In this document: positions 42,862 through 52,185 of the stretch, in pieces
Position numbering within the stretch: the first letter of the stretch is position 1
Layout: each line of letters starts with the position of its first letter
Origin: Mucilaginibacter terrenus
Lineage (GTDB): Bacteria > Bacteroidota > Bacteroidia > Sphingobacteriales > Sphingobacteriaceae
Length of the DNA: 64,000 nucleotides
Assembly (NCBI RefSeq): GCF_003432065.1
Contig: NZ_QWDE01000002.1
Location: forward strand, 868,001 to 932,000
Direction: 5' to 3'
The notes under the pieces: generated by a model
What the model saw: only the letters and a program-made list of their open reading frames with translations
What the model was told of the DNA's origin: nothing
Databases searched by the model: none
Position numbers and translations under genes: made by a program

Positions 42862-43329
42862 CTATCTCAACCTGTCTGCCGACTTTACCAGCTTTTCATC
42901 TTTATTTATAGACTTTGCTGCAAAGATTAGAAGCAATATACTGAGAGATGTTAAAAACAAGCCAATACCCATGTTGGAGTACCCAAGCGTAATTGCACCT
43001 ACAGCTTTTTTAACCGTTTGCGCCATCCAAAAGCTGTAACCTATAAGCACCAAAATGCAGCTGTAGCAAAGCGTAGCCTGGAGCTTGCGGTTTTTGTAAA
43101 GAAAAATTATAAATATCGGAAGGAATGCTACAACAGCCGTAACAATAGACAAAGCCGCAAAGCTTTCAGTTTGTGTGATCTTTCCATTTACGTTTTGAAA
43201 AAGGCCGCGTATGGTAACGTCAATATCTTTACCATCTATATAAATGTTATGTGCCAGTGGGAACAGGAATAATCCGAAGAGTACCAGGGATGCAAAAAGT
43301 AAGTAAACACTTTGTATACGTTGAAGCAT
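42862..43329 (-). CDS. DUF4293 domain-containing membrane protein
   Basis: 155 residues. Translation starts at the ATG at 43329 (MLQRIQSVYLLFASLVLF), the standard DUF4293 N-terminus. The frame stays open upstream, but those codons are not part of the family. Four membrane helices are predicted. These proteins occur throughout Bacteroidota with unknown function. A TATCTTTG box at 43353-43360 fits the chosen start. Confidence 0.87.
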   Translation of the reverse strand: MLQRIQSVYLLFASLVLFGLFLFPLAHNIYIDGKDIDVTIRGLFQNVNGKITQTESFAALSIVTAVVAFLPIFIIFLYKNRKLQATLCYSCILVLIGYSFWMAQTVKKAVGAITLGYSNMGIGLFLTSLSILLLIFAAKSINKDEKLVKSADRLR

Positions 43330-43352
43330 AATTGTTTTGCTGTAAGTTGAAA

Positions 43353-43360
43353 CAAAGATA
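43353..43360 (-). promoter_or_regulatory. Bacteroidota -7 box (TATCTTTG) for the DUF4293 gene
   Basis: The minus strand reads TATCTTTG, an exact match, 24 bp before the ATG at 43329. It overlaps by 1 bp the first possible ATG of the divergent truA (43360). Confidence 0.55.
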
Positions 43361-44256
43361 TGCGCGCAGGTGGTAAATTTAAAATCGTAAATGATGTTAC
43401 CTTTGCAGCCGTGGCAGATACACAGCGCTATTTTATTGAACTGGCTTATGATGGTACAAAATACCATGGCTGGCAAATACAACCTAATGCGGTTACCGTA
43501 CAGGAGTTGTTGAACAAAGCTCTGTCTACACTGCTGCGCCAGCCTATAGAAACTACCGGCTGTGGCCGTACAGATACCGGCGTACACGCCAGGAAATTTT
43601 TTGCGCATTTTACCTCCCAACCCTCTGAAGGGGGAGCCGGGAAGGAGCTTCAACAGTTCCCCCTTCAGGGGGTGGAGGGGGCTTGGGTTAGAGGGCTTAA
43701 TGCTTTATTACCTCATGATATTGCCGTAAAGCGCATTATTCCTGTACAGCCAGATGCTCATGCCCGATTCGACGCTACTTTGCGTTCTTACGAGTACCAC
43801 ATCCACTTTAATAAGGATCCATTTGTACATGGCTACTCGTGGCTATTGCGCGATAAACCGGATGTTCAGTTGATGAACCAAGCTGCGGCTATTATGATGA
43901 CCTATACGGATTTTAGCTGCTTTAGTAAATCGAACACACAGGTAAAGACGAATAATTGTAAAATAACTAAAGCAGTATGGGAGGAGACCGCGCGGGGCAT
44001 CGTCTTCAAAATATCTGCCGACCGTTTTTTGCGTAACATGGTGCGCGCTATTGTAGGCACGTTACTTACCGTTGGCCGGAAAGAAATAGAACCGGAAGGC
44101 ATCCGCAATGTTATAGAAAGCAAGGATCGCGGCAGCGCAGGTACCAGTGTGCCTGCATGCGGGCTTTATCTTACAGAAGTAAAATATCCGTATCTGATGA
44201 TAGCCCCCCAGCCCCCTGAAGGGGGAGCAATTGTGGGTGCAAGGAATTTTAAATAA
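43360..44256 (+). CDS. truA: tRNA pseudouridine(38-40) synthase TruA carrying repeat-encoded insertions
   Basis: Converts U38-U40 of tRNA anticodon arms to pseudouridine. The core starts at RYFIELAYDGTKYHGWQ, and the catalytic Asp is in CGRTDTGVHAR. Two stretches are not TruA-like. SQPSEGG to GVEGAWV (encoded by 43613-43693) sits between AHF and RGLNALLP, where homologues have only a short linker. The tail APQPPEGGAIVG is encoded by 44201-44230. Both derive from the same palindromic DNA repeat, read in frame. A GTG at 43411 is an alternative start, because a TACCTTTG box lies at 43398-43405, inside the longer frame. Confidence 0.93.
   Translation: MRAGGKFKIVNDVTFAAVADTQRYFIELAYDGTKYHGWQIQPNAVTVQELLNKALSTLLRQPIETTGCGRTDTGVHARKFFAHFTSQPSEGGAGKELQQFPLQGVEGAWVRGLNALLPHDIAVKRIIPVQPDAHARFDATLRSYEYHIHFNKDPFVHGYSWLLRDKPDVQLMNQAAAIMMTYTDFSCFSKSNTQVKTNNCKITKAVWEETARGIVFKISADRFLRNMVRAIVGTLLTVGRKEIEPEGIRNVIESKDRGSAGTSVPACGLYLTEVKYPYLMIAPQPPEGGAIVGARNFK
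43398..43405 (+). promoter_or_regulatory. Possible -7 box (TACCTTTG) for truA
   Basis: An exact TAnnTTTG match lying 5 bp before an in-frame GTG (43411). If used, the ATG at 43360 would not be transcribed from it. Confidence 0.35.
43613..43693. repeat. Palindromic repeat inserted in frame within truA (copy B, two arms)
   Basis: The left arm has CCCTCTGAAGGGGGAGCC. The right arm is an inverted copy, TTCCCCCTTCAGGGGG, with flanking GGAGGGGGCTTGGGTTAGAGG that pairs with CCTCCCAACCCTCT. The whole 81 bp is translated without a stop. It is absent from the expected TruA core. Confidence 0.75.
44201..44230. repeat. Palindromic repeat at the 3' end of truA (copy C)
   Basis: TAGCCCCCCAGCCCCCTGAA followed by GGGGGAGCAA. 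The core CCCCCTGAAGGGGG is self-complementary. It encodes APQPPEGGA in the C-terminal tail of TruA. Confidence 0.75.
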
Positions 44257-44266
44257 CTTTAGACTA

Positions 44267-46123
44267 GTGAGCGAGAAAAAAGATAATAACAATACCAAAG
44301 GCACCCCCGCAGGAAGTGGAGCTAGTGTTACCGGCAAGGCTTTCGACTGGCACCTGCTCAAACGCATAATGCATTATGTACGCCCGTATATGGGTGTGTT
44401 TGTGTTAGCGGGTTTCCTCACGATCTTTTTGGCAGTAGTCGCTATCATTCAGCCGATACTGATACAGCGTACATTGGATAAGTACATCCTGGCTAACGAC
44501 TACCATGGGCTGGTATTTATGATAGAGCTGATGATAGCGCAATTGGTGGTTCAAACCATTGCTCAATACTATCAAACTTATCTCACCAACTCACTGGGGC
44601 AGTCGGTAATACGCGATTTGCGTAAGGATGTATTCAATCATATCACTAGCCTGCGCCTGCGCTATTTCGACCGCACGCCGATAGGTATGCTCATTACTCG
44701 TACGGTGTCTGACCTGGAGACCATCGCTGATATCTTTTCAGAAGGCCTTATCTCCATAATGGGCGACCTGCTGCTGGTAGTTGCTGTAATTGGCATTATG
44801 CTTTGGCAGGACTGGAAGCTGGCGCTTATTACCATGATACCTATGCCCTTCCTGTTTGCCTCCACATACGTGTTTAAAGAGGCCATAAAATCGTCCTTTC
44901 AGGAAGTGCGTACCCAGGTAGCGCAACTGAATACTTTTCTAGCTGAGCATATCAGCGGTATTAGCATTATCCAGTACTTCGCGCGGGAGGACCAGGAAAT
45001 GCGGAAGTTTAAATCGGTAAACCAAAAATATCGGGACGCTAATATCCGCTCCAATTGGTATTATTCTATCTTTTTCCCGGTTGTGGAAATACTCTTCGCC
45101 ATTTGTATGAGCCTACTGGTTTGGTATGGTTGTAAAAGGATACTGAACGATCAGCAATTGCATGCTTTATCCGCACATCCCGGCGGCGTTACACCAGGTG
45201 TTATCACAGGGTTTATTGTGCTGCTAAATATGCTGTTCAGGCCTATACGACAACTGGCCGATAAGTTTAACACCCTGCAAATGGGCATGGTAGGCGCCGA
45301 CCGTATTTTTAAAGTGCTGGATACTAACGATGTGGCTGTTGACGATGGGAAACTTGCTCCGGCTGCTTTGCAGGGCGAGATAGAGTTTAAAGATGTTTGG
45401 TTTGCTTATATAGAAGAGAACTGGGTGCTGAAGAACATTAGCTTCCACATCAAACCTGGTGAAACCCTGGCCCTGGTAGGAGCCACAGGTGCCGGCAAAT
45501 CATCTACCATAAATATCCTGAACCGTTTTTACGACATCGGCAGGGGCAGCGTAACTGTAGATGGACACGATATTCGCGAGTACAGTGTAGACTATCTGCG
45601 ATCAAAGATTGCTACCGTAATACAGGACGTGTTTCTGTTTACAGATACTATAGGGAACAACATTAGCCTGAGCAACCCTGCAATTACCCGGGAAGAGATC
45701 ATTAAGGCGGCTAAAGATGTAGGTGCACATGAGTTTATAGAACGGCTTCCCGGCGGTTATGACTACAACGTGATGGAACGCGGTGCCACGCTATCGGCTG
45801 GGCAGGCGCAACTGATATCATTTATCCGTGCGCTGGTTTATAACCCTTCAATATTGGTGCTGGACGAAGCAACTTCATCCGTAGATACCGAAACTGAGCT
45901 GCTGATACAAAATGCCATAAATAAGCTAATGCAGGGCCGTACGGCTATTGTTATAGCCCACAGGTTATCTACCATCCAAAATGCAGACAAGATCATCGTG
46001 CTTGATCATGGCGAGATAATGGAAATGGGCACCCACCAGGAACTATTACGAATAGAAAATGGCTATTACCGCAAACTGTACGATCTCCAGTTCAACTCCG
46101 CGGGAATAGCCAAAGCTATTTAA
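44267..46123 (+). CDS. ABC transporter, fused permease and ATPase (MsbA/multidrug exporter type)
   Basis: 618 residues from the GTG at 44267, which lies 10 bp after the truA stop. A TTG at 44231 would overlap truA. Six membrane helices lie in about 1-330. The nucleotide-binding domain (about 370-605) has Walker A GATGAGKSS, Walker B ILVLDEATSSVD and the H-loop AHRLST. The signature is LSAGQ instead of the common LSGGQ, seen also in some heterodimeric or lipid exporters. Substrate could be lipid or drug. It is probably co-transcribed with truA. Confidence 0.9.
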   Translation: MSEKKDNNNTKGTPAGSGASVTGKAFDWHLLKRIMHYVRPYMGVFVLAGFLTIFLAVVAIIQPILIQRTLDKYILANDYHGLVFMIELMIAQLVVQTIAQYYQTYLTNSLGQSVIRDLRKDVFNHITSLRLRYFDRTPIGMLITRTVSDLETIADIFSEGLISIMGDLLLVVAVIGIMLWQDWKLALITMIPMPFLFASTYVFKEAIKSSFQEVRTQVAQLNTFLAEHISGISIIQYFAREDQEMRKFKSVNQKYRDANIRSNWYYSIFFPVVEILFAICMSLLVWYGCKRILNDQQLHALSAHPGGVTPGVITGFIVLLNMLFRPIRQLADKFNTLQMGMVGADRIFKVLDTNDVAVDDGKLAPAALQGEIEFKDVWFAYIEENWVLKNISFHIKPGETLALVGATGAGKSSTINILNRFYDIGRGSVTVDGHDIREYSVDYLRSKIATVIQDVFLFTDTIGNNISLSNPAITREEIIKAAKDVGAHEFIERLPGGYDYNVMERGATLSAGQAQLISFIRALVYNPSILVLDEATSSVDTETELLIQNAINKLMQGRTAIVIAHRLSTIQNADKIIVLDHGEIMEMGTHQELLRIENGYYRKLYDLQFNSAGIAKAI

Positions 46124-46375
46124 TTACTTAGACTCCAGTCTGCGCGCGTCGTCGCTTGTAGCGTCCGGCTGATCTTCTTTCGGCGGCGTCTTTAGCGGTG
46201 TTACCGGTTGCTCGCGGTTTTCGTAATAACCTGCAACATCTTCCTGCTGCGGCTCGTCGGCGTGATATTGTTTGTCGCGTTGTTTAACAATGCTTTTATG
46301 TCCTTCATCGTTCGGCCTGTCGGTAGGCGTATCCGATGGCGAAGGTTTATCGTGGTCGTTTGCTGGTGTGGTCAT
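46124..46375 (-). CDS. Small disordered hydrophilic protein (83 aa)
   Basis: The protein is rich in Pro, Asp, Glu and Lys (DKPSPSDTPTDRPNDEG, PLKTPPKEDQP) with no hydrophobic core, so it is probably intrinsically disordered. It has an ATG start and abuts the ABC transporter stop at 46123. I know of similar short hydrophilic proteins in Mucilaginibacter-like genomes but assign no function. Confidence 0.5.
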   Translation of the reverse strand: MTTPANDHDKPSPSDTPTDRPNDEGHKSIVKQRDKQYHADEPQQEDVAGYYENREQPVTPLKTPPKEDQPDATSDDARRLESK

Positions 46376-46389
46376 GATAATATAACAGG

Positions 46390-46450
46390 GCCACCGGAGA
46401 TTTGTTTAGCCCGGCTAGAGGGTCTACCCCAGCCGGGGTGGCAATTTTTT
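46390..46450 (+). terminator. GC-rich hairpin followed by a T run
   Basis: CCCGGCT (46410-46416) pairs with AGCCGGG (46431-46437), and GCCACC pairs with GGTGGC outside it. AATTTTTT follows on the plus strand. It could stop transcripts of the ABC transporter operon that run antisense through the 83-aa gene. Confidence 0.5.
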
Positions 46451-46568
46451 AAAAGCTGCGTTTTTAGCACCAATAATGCAGATTTTGGCCGAAAATTCAT
46501 GCAGAAATCTTCAAAAACCACATTTTTTCAGAGCCTGAAATCAAAATAATTTCGGAGTGCAAGAAAAT

Positions 46569-49394
46569 CTACTTCACCTCGAACCGTTCTTTCAAAAACT
46601 CTCCGGTAAAACTTCCTTCCTGTTTGATCAGGTCTTCCGGTACGCCTTCAAATACCACATTGCCGCCTCGGTTACCACCCTCGGGGCCGATGTCTATCAC
46701 CCAGTCGGCGCATTTTATCACATCCATGTTGTGTTCTATTACAATAATGGTATTACCGTGTTCAAGCAGGGCGTCAAATGACTTAAGCAGCTTCTTGATA
46801 TCGGCGAAGTGGAGACCCGTTGTCGGCTCATCAAAAATAAATAGTGTTTTATGCGTGTTGTTGCCTTTTACCAGGAACGACGCTAGCTTAATACGCTGTG
46901 CCTCACCACCTGACAGCGTGTTTGACGATTGCCCCAATTGCACGTAGCCCAAACCCACATCAACCAGAGGCTTAATCTTAGCAACGATCTTGGCTTCTTT
47001 GGCAAAGAACTCGAGTGCCTCGTCTATTGTAAGGTCAAGTACTTCAGAAACGTTTTTCTCATTGTAAGTGATGTCAAGAATGTGCTGCTTAAAGCGCTTG
47101 CCGCCACAAGCCTCGCAAGTCAGGAAGATGTCCGCCATAAACTGCATCTCTATTTTTACCTCGCCTTCGCCCTGGCAAACGTCACAGCGGCCGCCTTCTA
47201 CGTTAAAAGAGAATGCCGAAGGTTTTAAACCGCCGGCTTTGGCTGCTGGCTGAGAAGCATAAAGGTTCCGGATATCGTCCCAGGCTTTTACATAAGTGAC
47301 AGGGTTAGAGCGTGACGAACGACCAATTGGGTTCTGATCTACCAATTCCACCTGTTCTATTTTAGCGTAATCGCCTTCCAAACTATCAAAACTGCCCGAC
47401 TGCTCGCCGGTGTAGTTGCCCAACGTTTTTTGCAGTGCCGGTGCTAACACCCGTTTAACCAGGCTGGTTTTACCGGAGCCCGATACACCGGTAACTACCG
47501 TAAGTACACCCAGCGGGAATTTCGCGCTTACATGGTTCAGGTTGTTTTCTCTTGCACCTTTTAGTTCAATAAAATCGCTCCATTTGCGGCGTAACTTTGG
47601 AATAGCAATCTCTTCCCTGCCGCTCAGGTATTTGCCGGTAAGGCTATTATCATCAACTATAATTTGATCATAAGTGCCTGTAAATATCAAATTGCCGCCA
47701 TGAGTGCCCGCTTCCGGGCCAATGTCAATGATGTGGTCGGCTGCTTTCATTATCTCTTCTTCGTGCTCAACAACCAAAACGGTGTTGCCAACGTCGCGCA
47801 AAGATTTTAATACACCTACCAATCGTTGGGTATCCCTTGGATGCAGTCCGATACTGGGCTCATCTAAAACATATACCGACCCAACCAGGCTGCTACCCAG
47901 CGAAGTGGCGAGATTGATACGCTGTGACTCGCCGCCTGATAAGGTATTTGACAAGCGGTTCAGCGTCAAATAACTTAGACCCACATCATTTAGAAACCGC
48001 AACCGGTTTGTTATTTCCAACAGCAGGCGTTTGCCTATTTTGACGTCATTAGGACTAAGGGCCAGACTGCCGAAGAACTCTAATGCTTCGTCAAGCGGCA
48101 TCAGTACAATGTCGGTGATCGAGCGGCCTTCGATTTTCACGTAAGCAGCGTCCTTACGCAACCGGCTGCCTTTACATTCAGGGCAGGTGGTTTTACCCCG
48201 ATATCTGGACAGGAGCACCCGGTACTGTATCTTATACGTTTGCTCCTCCATTTCCTTGAAAAATTCGTTTAAACCACGGAAGTATTGGTTACCCGTCCAC
48301 AGCAGCTGTTGTTGCTCTGGTGTAAGCTGGTTGTATTGGCGGTGTATAGGGAAATCGAACTTAATGGCGCTTTTTACGAGTTTGTCGTTCCACTCGCGCA
48401 TTTTTTCGCCGCGCCATGGTGCTATGGCTCCTTCGTAAACTGTTTTGCTCTTGTCAGGAATAACCAGGTCTTCGTCAATGCCGATTACTTTCCCGTAACC
48501 TTCGCAGCGTTTACATGCGCCGTAAGGGTTATTAAAACTAAAGAAATTGGCTGTAGGCTCTTCGAAGCGGATTCCGTCTAGTTCAAACCGGTCGCAGAAA
48601 AACTTTTCAATTTCGTTGTCTGCCTCTGGTTCACGGTAGCGCACAAAAACATCTCCTTTACCTTCAAAGAAGCCTGTTTGCACACTATCTGCCAGGCGGC
48701 TTAATGTTTCCTCTTCAGTGTTTTTGGTGATCCTATCTATAACAATCCGGAGGGCTGTATCGCTTATCTGTGCAACGTTGGCTATAGATTCATCCTCCAG
48801 CATACTTTCTATGCGGTTCAGCTCGCCGTTATACTCAACACGGATAAAGCCTTTTTGCATCAGCACCGCTAACTCTTCTTTAAGGCTGCGATTATTGTGG
48901 GGATGCAGCGGGCATATTATGGTGACCTGCGTTTCATCTGCAAGGCTGGTTACAAAGTTTACCACATCTGTAACCGTATCCTTTTTAACCACCCCGCCGG
49001 AAACAGGGGAGATGGTTTTGCCAATGCGCGAGAACAGCAGCTTAAGATAATCGTAAATTTCTGTACTGGTACCGACGGTAGAGCGGGGGTTACTGGTAAT
49101 AACTTTTTGCTCAATAGCAATTGCGGGCGCTATGCCTTTTATATAGTCTACATCAGGCTTGTTCATCCGGCCCAGGAACTGGCGGGCGTAGGATGATAAA
49201 CTTTCTACATACCTGCGCTGACCTTCGGCATACAGCGTATCAAAAGCAAGAGAAGATTTGCCCGAGCCCGACATGCCGGTAACTACCACCAGCTTGTTTT
49301 TGGGGATGGCAACATCCATGTTTTTAAGGTTGTGTACCCTGGCGCCTTTTATTATGATATGCTTTTGCGGATCTTTTTCTGCTTCTTTGATCAT
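46569..49394 (-). CDS. uvrA: Excinuclease ABC subunit UvrA
   Basis: The damage-sensing ATPase of nucleotide excision repair. At 941 residues it is full length. It has two ABC modules: Walker [13 protein letters not shown] near residue 40 and [12 protein letters not shown] near residue 640, with signatures [12 protein letters not shown] and [12 protein letters not shown]. Zinc modules include CPECKGSRL and [10 protein letters not shown]...CEACGGKRF. The GRMNKPDVD and [14 protein letters not shown] segments are conserved. It is monocistronic, and uvrB and uvrC are not in the window. Confidence 0.98.
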   Translation of the reverse strand: MIKEAEKDPQKHIIIKGARVHNLKNMDVAIPKNKLVVVTGMSGSGKSSLAFDTLYAEGQRRYVESLSSYARQFLGRMNKPDVDYIKGIAPAIAIEQKVITSNPRSTVGTSTEIYDYLKLLFSRIGKTISPVSGGVVKKDTVTDVVNFVTSLADETQVTIICPLHPHNNRSLKEELAVLMQKGFIRVEYNGELNRIESMLEDESIANVAQISDTALRIVIDRITKNTEEETLSRLADSVQTGFFEGKGDVFVRYREPEADNEIEKFFCDRFELDGIRFEEPTANFFSFNNPYGACKRCEGYGKVIGIDEDLVIPDKSKTVYEGAIAPWRGEKMREWNDKLVKSAIKFDFPIHRQYNQLTPEQQQLLWTGNQYFRGLNEFFKEMEEQTYKIQYRVLLSRYRGKTTCPECKGSRLRKDAAYVKIEGRSITDIVLMPLDEALEFFGSLALSPNDVKIGKRLLLEITNRLRFLNDVGLSYLTLNRLSNTLSGGESQRINLATSLGSSLVGSVYVLDEPSIGLHPRDTQRLVGVLKSLRDVGNTVLVVEHEEEIMKAADHIIDIGPEAGTHGGNLIFTGTYDQIIVDDNSLTGKYLSGREEIAIPKLRRKWSDFIELKGARENNLNHVSAKFPLGVLTVVTGVSGSGKTSLVKRVLAPALQKTLGNYTGEQSGSFDSLEGDYAKIEQVELVDQNPIGRSSRSNPVTYVKAWDDIRNLYASQPAAKAGGLKPSAFSFNVEGGRCDVCQGEGEVKIEMQFMADIFLTCEACGGKRFKQHILDITYNEKNVSEVLDLTIDEALEFFAKEAKIVAKIKPLVDVGLGYVQLGQSSNTLSGGEAQRIKLASFLVKGNNTHKTLFIFDEPTTGLHFADIKKLLKSFDALLEHGNTIIVIEHNMDVIKCADWVIDIGPEGGNRGGNVVFEGVPEDLIKQEGSFTGEFLKERFEVK

Positions 49395-49763
49395 TATACT
49401 GATGTGGCTGAACTGTTTTGCAGCTGTACTATAAATAATATCAACCTGGCGTTAAACCTTTTGCACTAGCCTTAGGTCTAACAAAACAAAACCGATTATG
49501 GACCGCAAAAATCCTAAAAATTTTAGCGTTATCCAAACGGACCAGAGTATTGCTATAGTGTTTAACGGAGTAGATAACTATCTTTTACCAACACAAATAA
49601 TATTTGGTCGAAACATAAGATACCCAACTAAAAAATATTTGTTTTTATTTTTTAAGATCATTATATTTGAGGGTAAGATTTATCACCCTAAAAAGAAACG
49701 CTATAGATAGAACTCTACTTTAATAACGACGAAAAATTTAATTTAGTTTATTAGTAGCTTTCT
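49395..49763. other. 369-bp AT-rich intergenic region
   Basis: It lies between the divergent uvrA and sigma-factor genes. A 70-codon frame (49498-49710, plus) has an ATG start but a Lys/Ile/Phe-rich low-complexity second half (KKYLFLFFKIIIF), so I do not call it a gene. TAGCTTTC at 49754-49761, just before the sigma-factor ATG, is one base from a -7 box. Confidence 0.4.
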
Positions 49764-50348
49764 ATGGATTTTCAATTGAAAAGTGATCAGGATCTAATCC
49801 ATCTATATGTAGCCGGTGAAGAAGCAGGACTTGTGGAACTCATCAGGCGCTACCAATCCAAAATTTACACTTCTATATATCTGCTTGTTAAAGACGAAGC
49901 TTTAGCTGAGGATATTTTCCAGGATACCTTCATCAAAGTAATCAACACGCTTAAGGCTGGCAAGTACAACGAGGAAGGCAAGTTTTTGCCCTGGGTAACC
50001 CGTATTGGCCATAACCTTGTTATTGATCATTTCCGCCGTGAGAAACGCGCGCCAATGGTGAACAATGGTGACGACTTTGATATTTTTGAAGTACTGGGCA
50101 ATTATGACGAGAGCGCCGAGGACCGCATGGTACGCGAGCAAACTCATCGGGACCTAAAAGCGTTGATACAGCTTTTACCTGCCGAGCAAAAGGAAGTATT
50201 AATTATGCGCCACTTTGGCGACATGAGCTTTAAGGAGATTGCGGAAGTAACAGATGTAAGCATTAACACAGCTTTAGGCCGTATGCGGTATGCATTAAAC
50301 AACCTTCGTAAGATGATGCAGACTAAAGAGCTTAGCCTTAAAAACTAG
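49764..50348 (+). CDS. ECF-type RNA polymerase sigma-70 factor
   Basis: 194 residues. Region 2 lies at about 20-90 (LIRRYQSKIYTSIYLLVKD, DIFQDTFIKVI, WVTRIGHNLVIDHFRREKR) and region 4 at about 130-185 (LPAEQKEVLIMRHFGDMSFKEIAEV, NTALGRMRYAL). The layout is that of an extracytoplasmic-function sigma factor. No anti-sigma gene follows, because the next gene converges after a terminator. That is unusual for systems with a membrane anti-sigma factor. It may be one of the Bacteroidota ECF factors that act broadly. Confidence 0.9.
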   Translation: MDFQLKSDQDLIHLYVAGEEAGLVELIRRYQSKIYTSIYLLVKDEALAEDIFQDTFIKVINTLKAGKYNEEGKFLPWVTRIGHNLVIDHFRREKRAPMVNNGDDFDIFEVLGNYDESAEDRMVREQTHRDLKALIQLLPAEQKEVLIMRHFGDMSFKEIAEVTDVSINTALGRMRYALNNLRKMMQTKELSLKN

Positions 50349-50374
50349 CGATTACACCTCAATAGAGATTAGAT

Positions 50375-50410
50375 AAAAAGGCAGCTATAAAACTATAGCT
50401 GCCTTTTTTA
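50375..50410. terminator. Bidirectional terminator between the sigma factor and ribF
   Basis: AAAAAGGCAGCTATA and TATAGCTGCCTTTTT form a 15-bp perfect stem with a 4-nt loop. Confidence 0.93.
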
Positions 50411-50435
50411 TTGCTCCAGTATTGCGCTCAACTCA

Positions 50436-51386
50436 TTAAGTATTGAATTGCGGGCTGTTGAGGATGAGCAGCGCTTGCACGTCTTCCTTGTCTTTGCCTA
50501 GCTGAACGGTTAATTCCTCCAGTGATGCAAAATGTATATCATCCCTTACAAAGTGCAGGAACTCCATACGCAGTATTTTGGTGTAGATATCCTGATTGAA
50601 GTTGAAAATGTTTACTTCTATGTTACGCGTCATACCGTTAACGGTGGGCCGGTTGCCTATGTAGGCCATACCATCATAAACCTGCTCTTCTACCCGCACT
50701 CTTACAGCGTATATGCCATTTTTGGGTATCAGTTTATACTGCTCTTCTACCATTAGGTTAGCAGTAGGGTAGCCAAGCTGCCTGCCTATCTGGTCGCCGC
50801 GAATAACCTTGCCTGTTATGAAGAACGGATAGCCAAGGCAATCGTTCGCAACGTTTATTTGCCCGTCCAGCAAAGCTGTACGCACCCGGGTTGAGCTTAT
50901 CGCTACGTCATTAATGTCCTGTTCAGGTATCTCCAGTACTTCAAAGTTGTATACAGGCGCTAGTTTAAGCAGGTCCTGCAGGCCGCCCTGCCTGTCTTTG
51001 CCAAAACGGTGATCGTAGCCGATAACAATAGTTTTGGTACCTATTTTATCAACCAGGATATCTTTGATGTATTCCTCTGCAGACTGGTTGCTGAAATCCC
51101 TTGAAAAAGGCGTGATAATCAGATGATCGACACCCAGGCGCTCCAATAACCCAGCCTTTTCTTCAATTGTTGTAATCAGCTTAATGGTTTCATCCTCGGG
51201 ATGAAGGATCATGCGCGGGTGAGGAAAAAATGTAAGTATCACTGTTTCGCCGCCGCTTGCAGCAGCAAGCTCTTTTAATCTGGCTATGATCTTGCGATGC
51301 CCGATGTGTACGCCATCAAAAGTGCCTATGGTAACCACGGCATTTTTAACGGTTGTAAATTCATCAATATGATGATATATTTTCAT
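50436..51386 (-). CDS. ribF: Bifunctional riboflavin kinase/FAD synthetase
   Basis: Makes FMN and then FAD from riboflavin. The N-terminal FAD synthetase (about 1-180) has TIGTFDGVHIGHRKI, the HIGH-type nucleotidyltransferase motif, and later ISSTRVRTALLDG. The C-terminal riboflavin kinase (about 185-310) has GRQLGYPTANL and VYDGMAYIGNRPT. At 316 residues it is normal. It is the last gene of the ftsX-DUF3098-uppP-truB-ribF run, 54 bp after truB, and has a possible own promoter box at 51395-51402. Confidence 0.96.
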   Translation of the reverse strand: MKIYHHIDEFTTVKNAVVTIGTFDGVHIGHRKIIARLKELAAASGGETVILTFFPHPRMILHPEDETIKLITTIEEKAGLLERLGVDHLIITPFSRDFSNQSAEEYIKDILVDKIGTKTIVIGYDHRFGKDRQGGLQDLLKLAPVYNFEVLEIPEQDINDVAISSTRVRTALLDGQINVANDCLGYPFFITGKVIRGDQIGRQLGYPTANLMVEEQYKLIPKNGIYAVRVRVEEQVYDGMAYIGNRPTVNGMTRNIEVNIFNFNQDIYTKILRMEFLHFVRDDIHFASLEELTVQLGKDKEDVQALLILNSPQFNT

Positions 51387-51394
51387 AGGAACTG

Positions 51395-51402
51395 CAAATG
51401 TA
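51395..51402 (-). promoter_or_regulatory. Possible -7 box (TACATTTG) for ribF
   Basis: The minus strand reads TACATTTG, an exact match, 9 bp before the ATG at 51386. It could give ribF a promoter within the operon. Confidence 0.4.
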
Positions 51403-51440
51403 AATGTAGAAAGCGTAAACTGGAAATTACTTGAGGAATG

Positions 51441-52157
51441 CTATTCTATTGGCGGGACATTTTTTAATTCACGGATGCTGGTTACCAGTTCCATCACCTC
51501 GTGTGCATTCTCGATACGGAAACTGCCGCTGCGCGTTCGGCGGAGGCGTGACAGGTAAGCGCCGTTATTAAGTGCCTTACCAAAATCATTTGCCAGCGAT
51601 CGGATGTACGTGCCTTTGCTGCACACTACTTTAAAGTCTACTTCGGGGAGTTCTATCCGGGTTATTTCAAACTCTGTAATAGTAACCGTTCGGGCTTTAA
51701 GTTCCACCTCTTCGCCGCGGCGTGCTTTTTCATAGAGGCGTTCGCCATCTACCTTTATGGCCGAATGCGCAGGCGGGTATTGCTGTATCTCGCCGGTGAA
51801 TTGCGCGCAGGCCGCTTTGATCTGTTCTTCGGTAAGCTGACTTAGGTCGAAACTTCCTTCGGGTTCGCTCTCCAGGTCATAAGTTGGGGTAGTGGCGCCT
51901 AATACAAGTGTGCCGGTGTATTCCTTTTCTTCGGCCTGAAAGGAGTCGATCTGCTTGGTCATTTTACCCGTGCAGATAATAAGAAGCCCGGTGGCGAGAG
52001 GATCCAGCGTACCCGCGTGGCCTACTTTAATCTTCAGCGGCTTAAAAGCATTCCGGATTTTGCCGACAACGTCAAAGCTGGTCCATTTGTACGGTTTGTT
52101 CACAAGCAGCAGTTGCCCGTCTACAAAGTGCTGTATATCGGTAAAGTAAGAGGTCAA
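51441..52157 (-). CDS. truB: tRNA pseudouridine(55) synthase TruB
   Basis: Makes pseudouridine 55 in the T-arm of tRNAs. Catalytic Asp is in GHAGTLDPLATGLL. The PYKWTSFDVVGKIR start and the GTYIRSLANDFG block are conserved. At 238 residues it lacks the C-terminal PUA extension of longer homologues, as is common in Bacteroidota. A TACCTTTG box lies just upstream, followed further upstream by a long inverted repeat that separates it from uppP. Confidence 0.96.
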   Translation of the reverse strand: MTSYFTDIQHFVDGQLLLVNKPYKWTSFDVVGKIRNAFKPLKIKVGHAGTLDPLATGLLIICTGKMTKQIDSFQAEEKEYTGTLVLGATTPTYDLESEPEGSFDLSQLTEEQIKAACAQFTGEIQQYPPAHSAIKVDGERLYEKARRGEEVELKARTVTITEFEITRIELPEVDFKVVCSKGTYIRSLANDFGKALNNGAYLSRLRRTRSGSFRIENAHEVMELVTSIRELKNVPPIE

Positions 52158-52174
52158 AGCAAAAAATTAAGCAG

Positions 52175-52182
52175 CAAAGGTA
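52175..52182 (-). promoter_or_regulatory. Bacteroidota -7 box (TACCTTTG) for truB
   Basis: The minus strand reads TACCTTTG, an exact match, 18 bp before the ATG at 52157. It sits 3 bp from the edge of the 52186-52310 inverted repeat. Confidence 0.55.
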
Positions 52183-52185
52183 CGC

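Noticed and set aside
43330..43653. N-terminal extension of the DUF4293 frame
   Set aside because: The frame is open upstream of 43329, but it is antisense to truA, lacks family similarity and contains no promoter before it. The ATG at 43329 gives the standard start.
49498..49710. 70-codon plus-strand ORF in the uvrA-sigma gap
   Set aside because: The C-terminal half is a low-complexity Lys/Ile/Phe stretch from AT-rich DNA and no promoter box precedes it. Kept only as a note.
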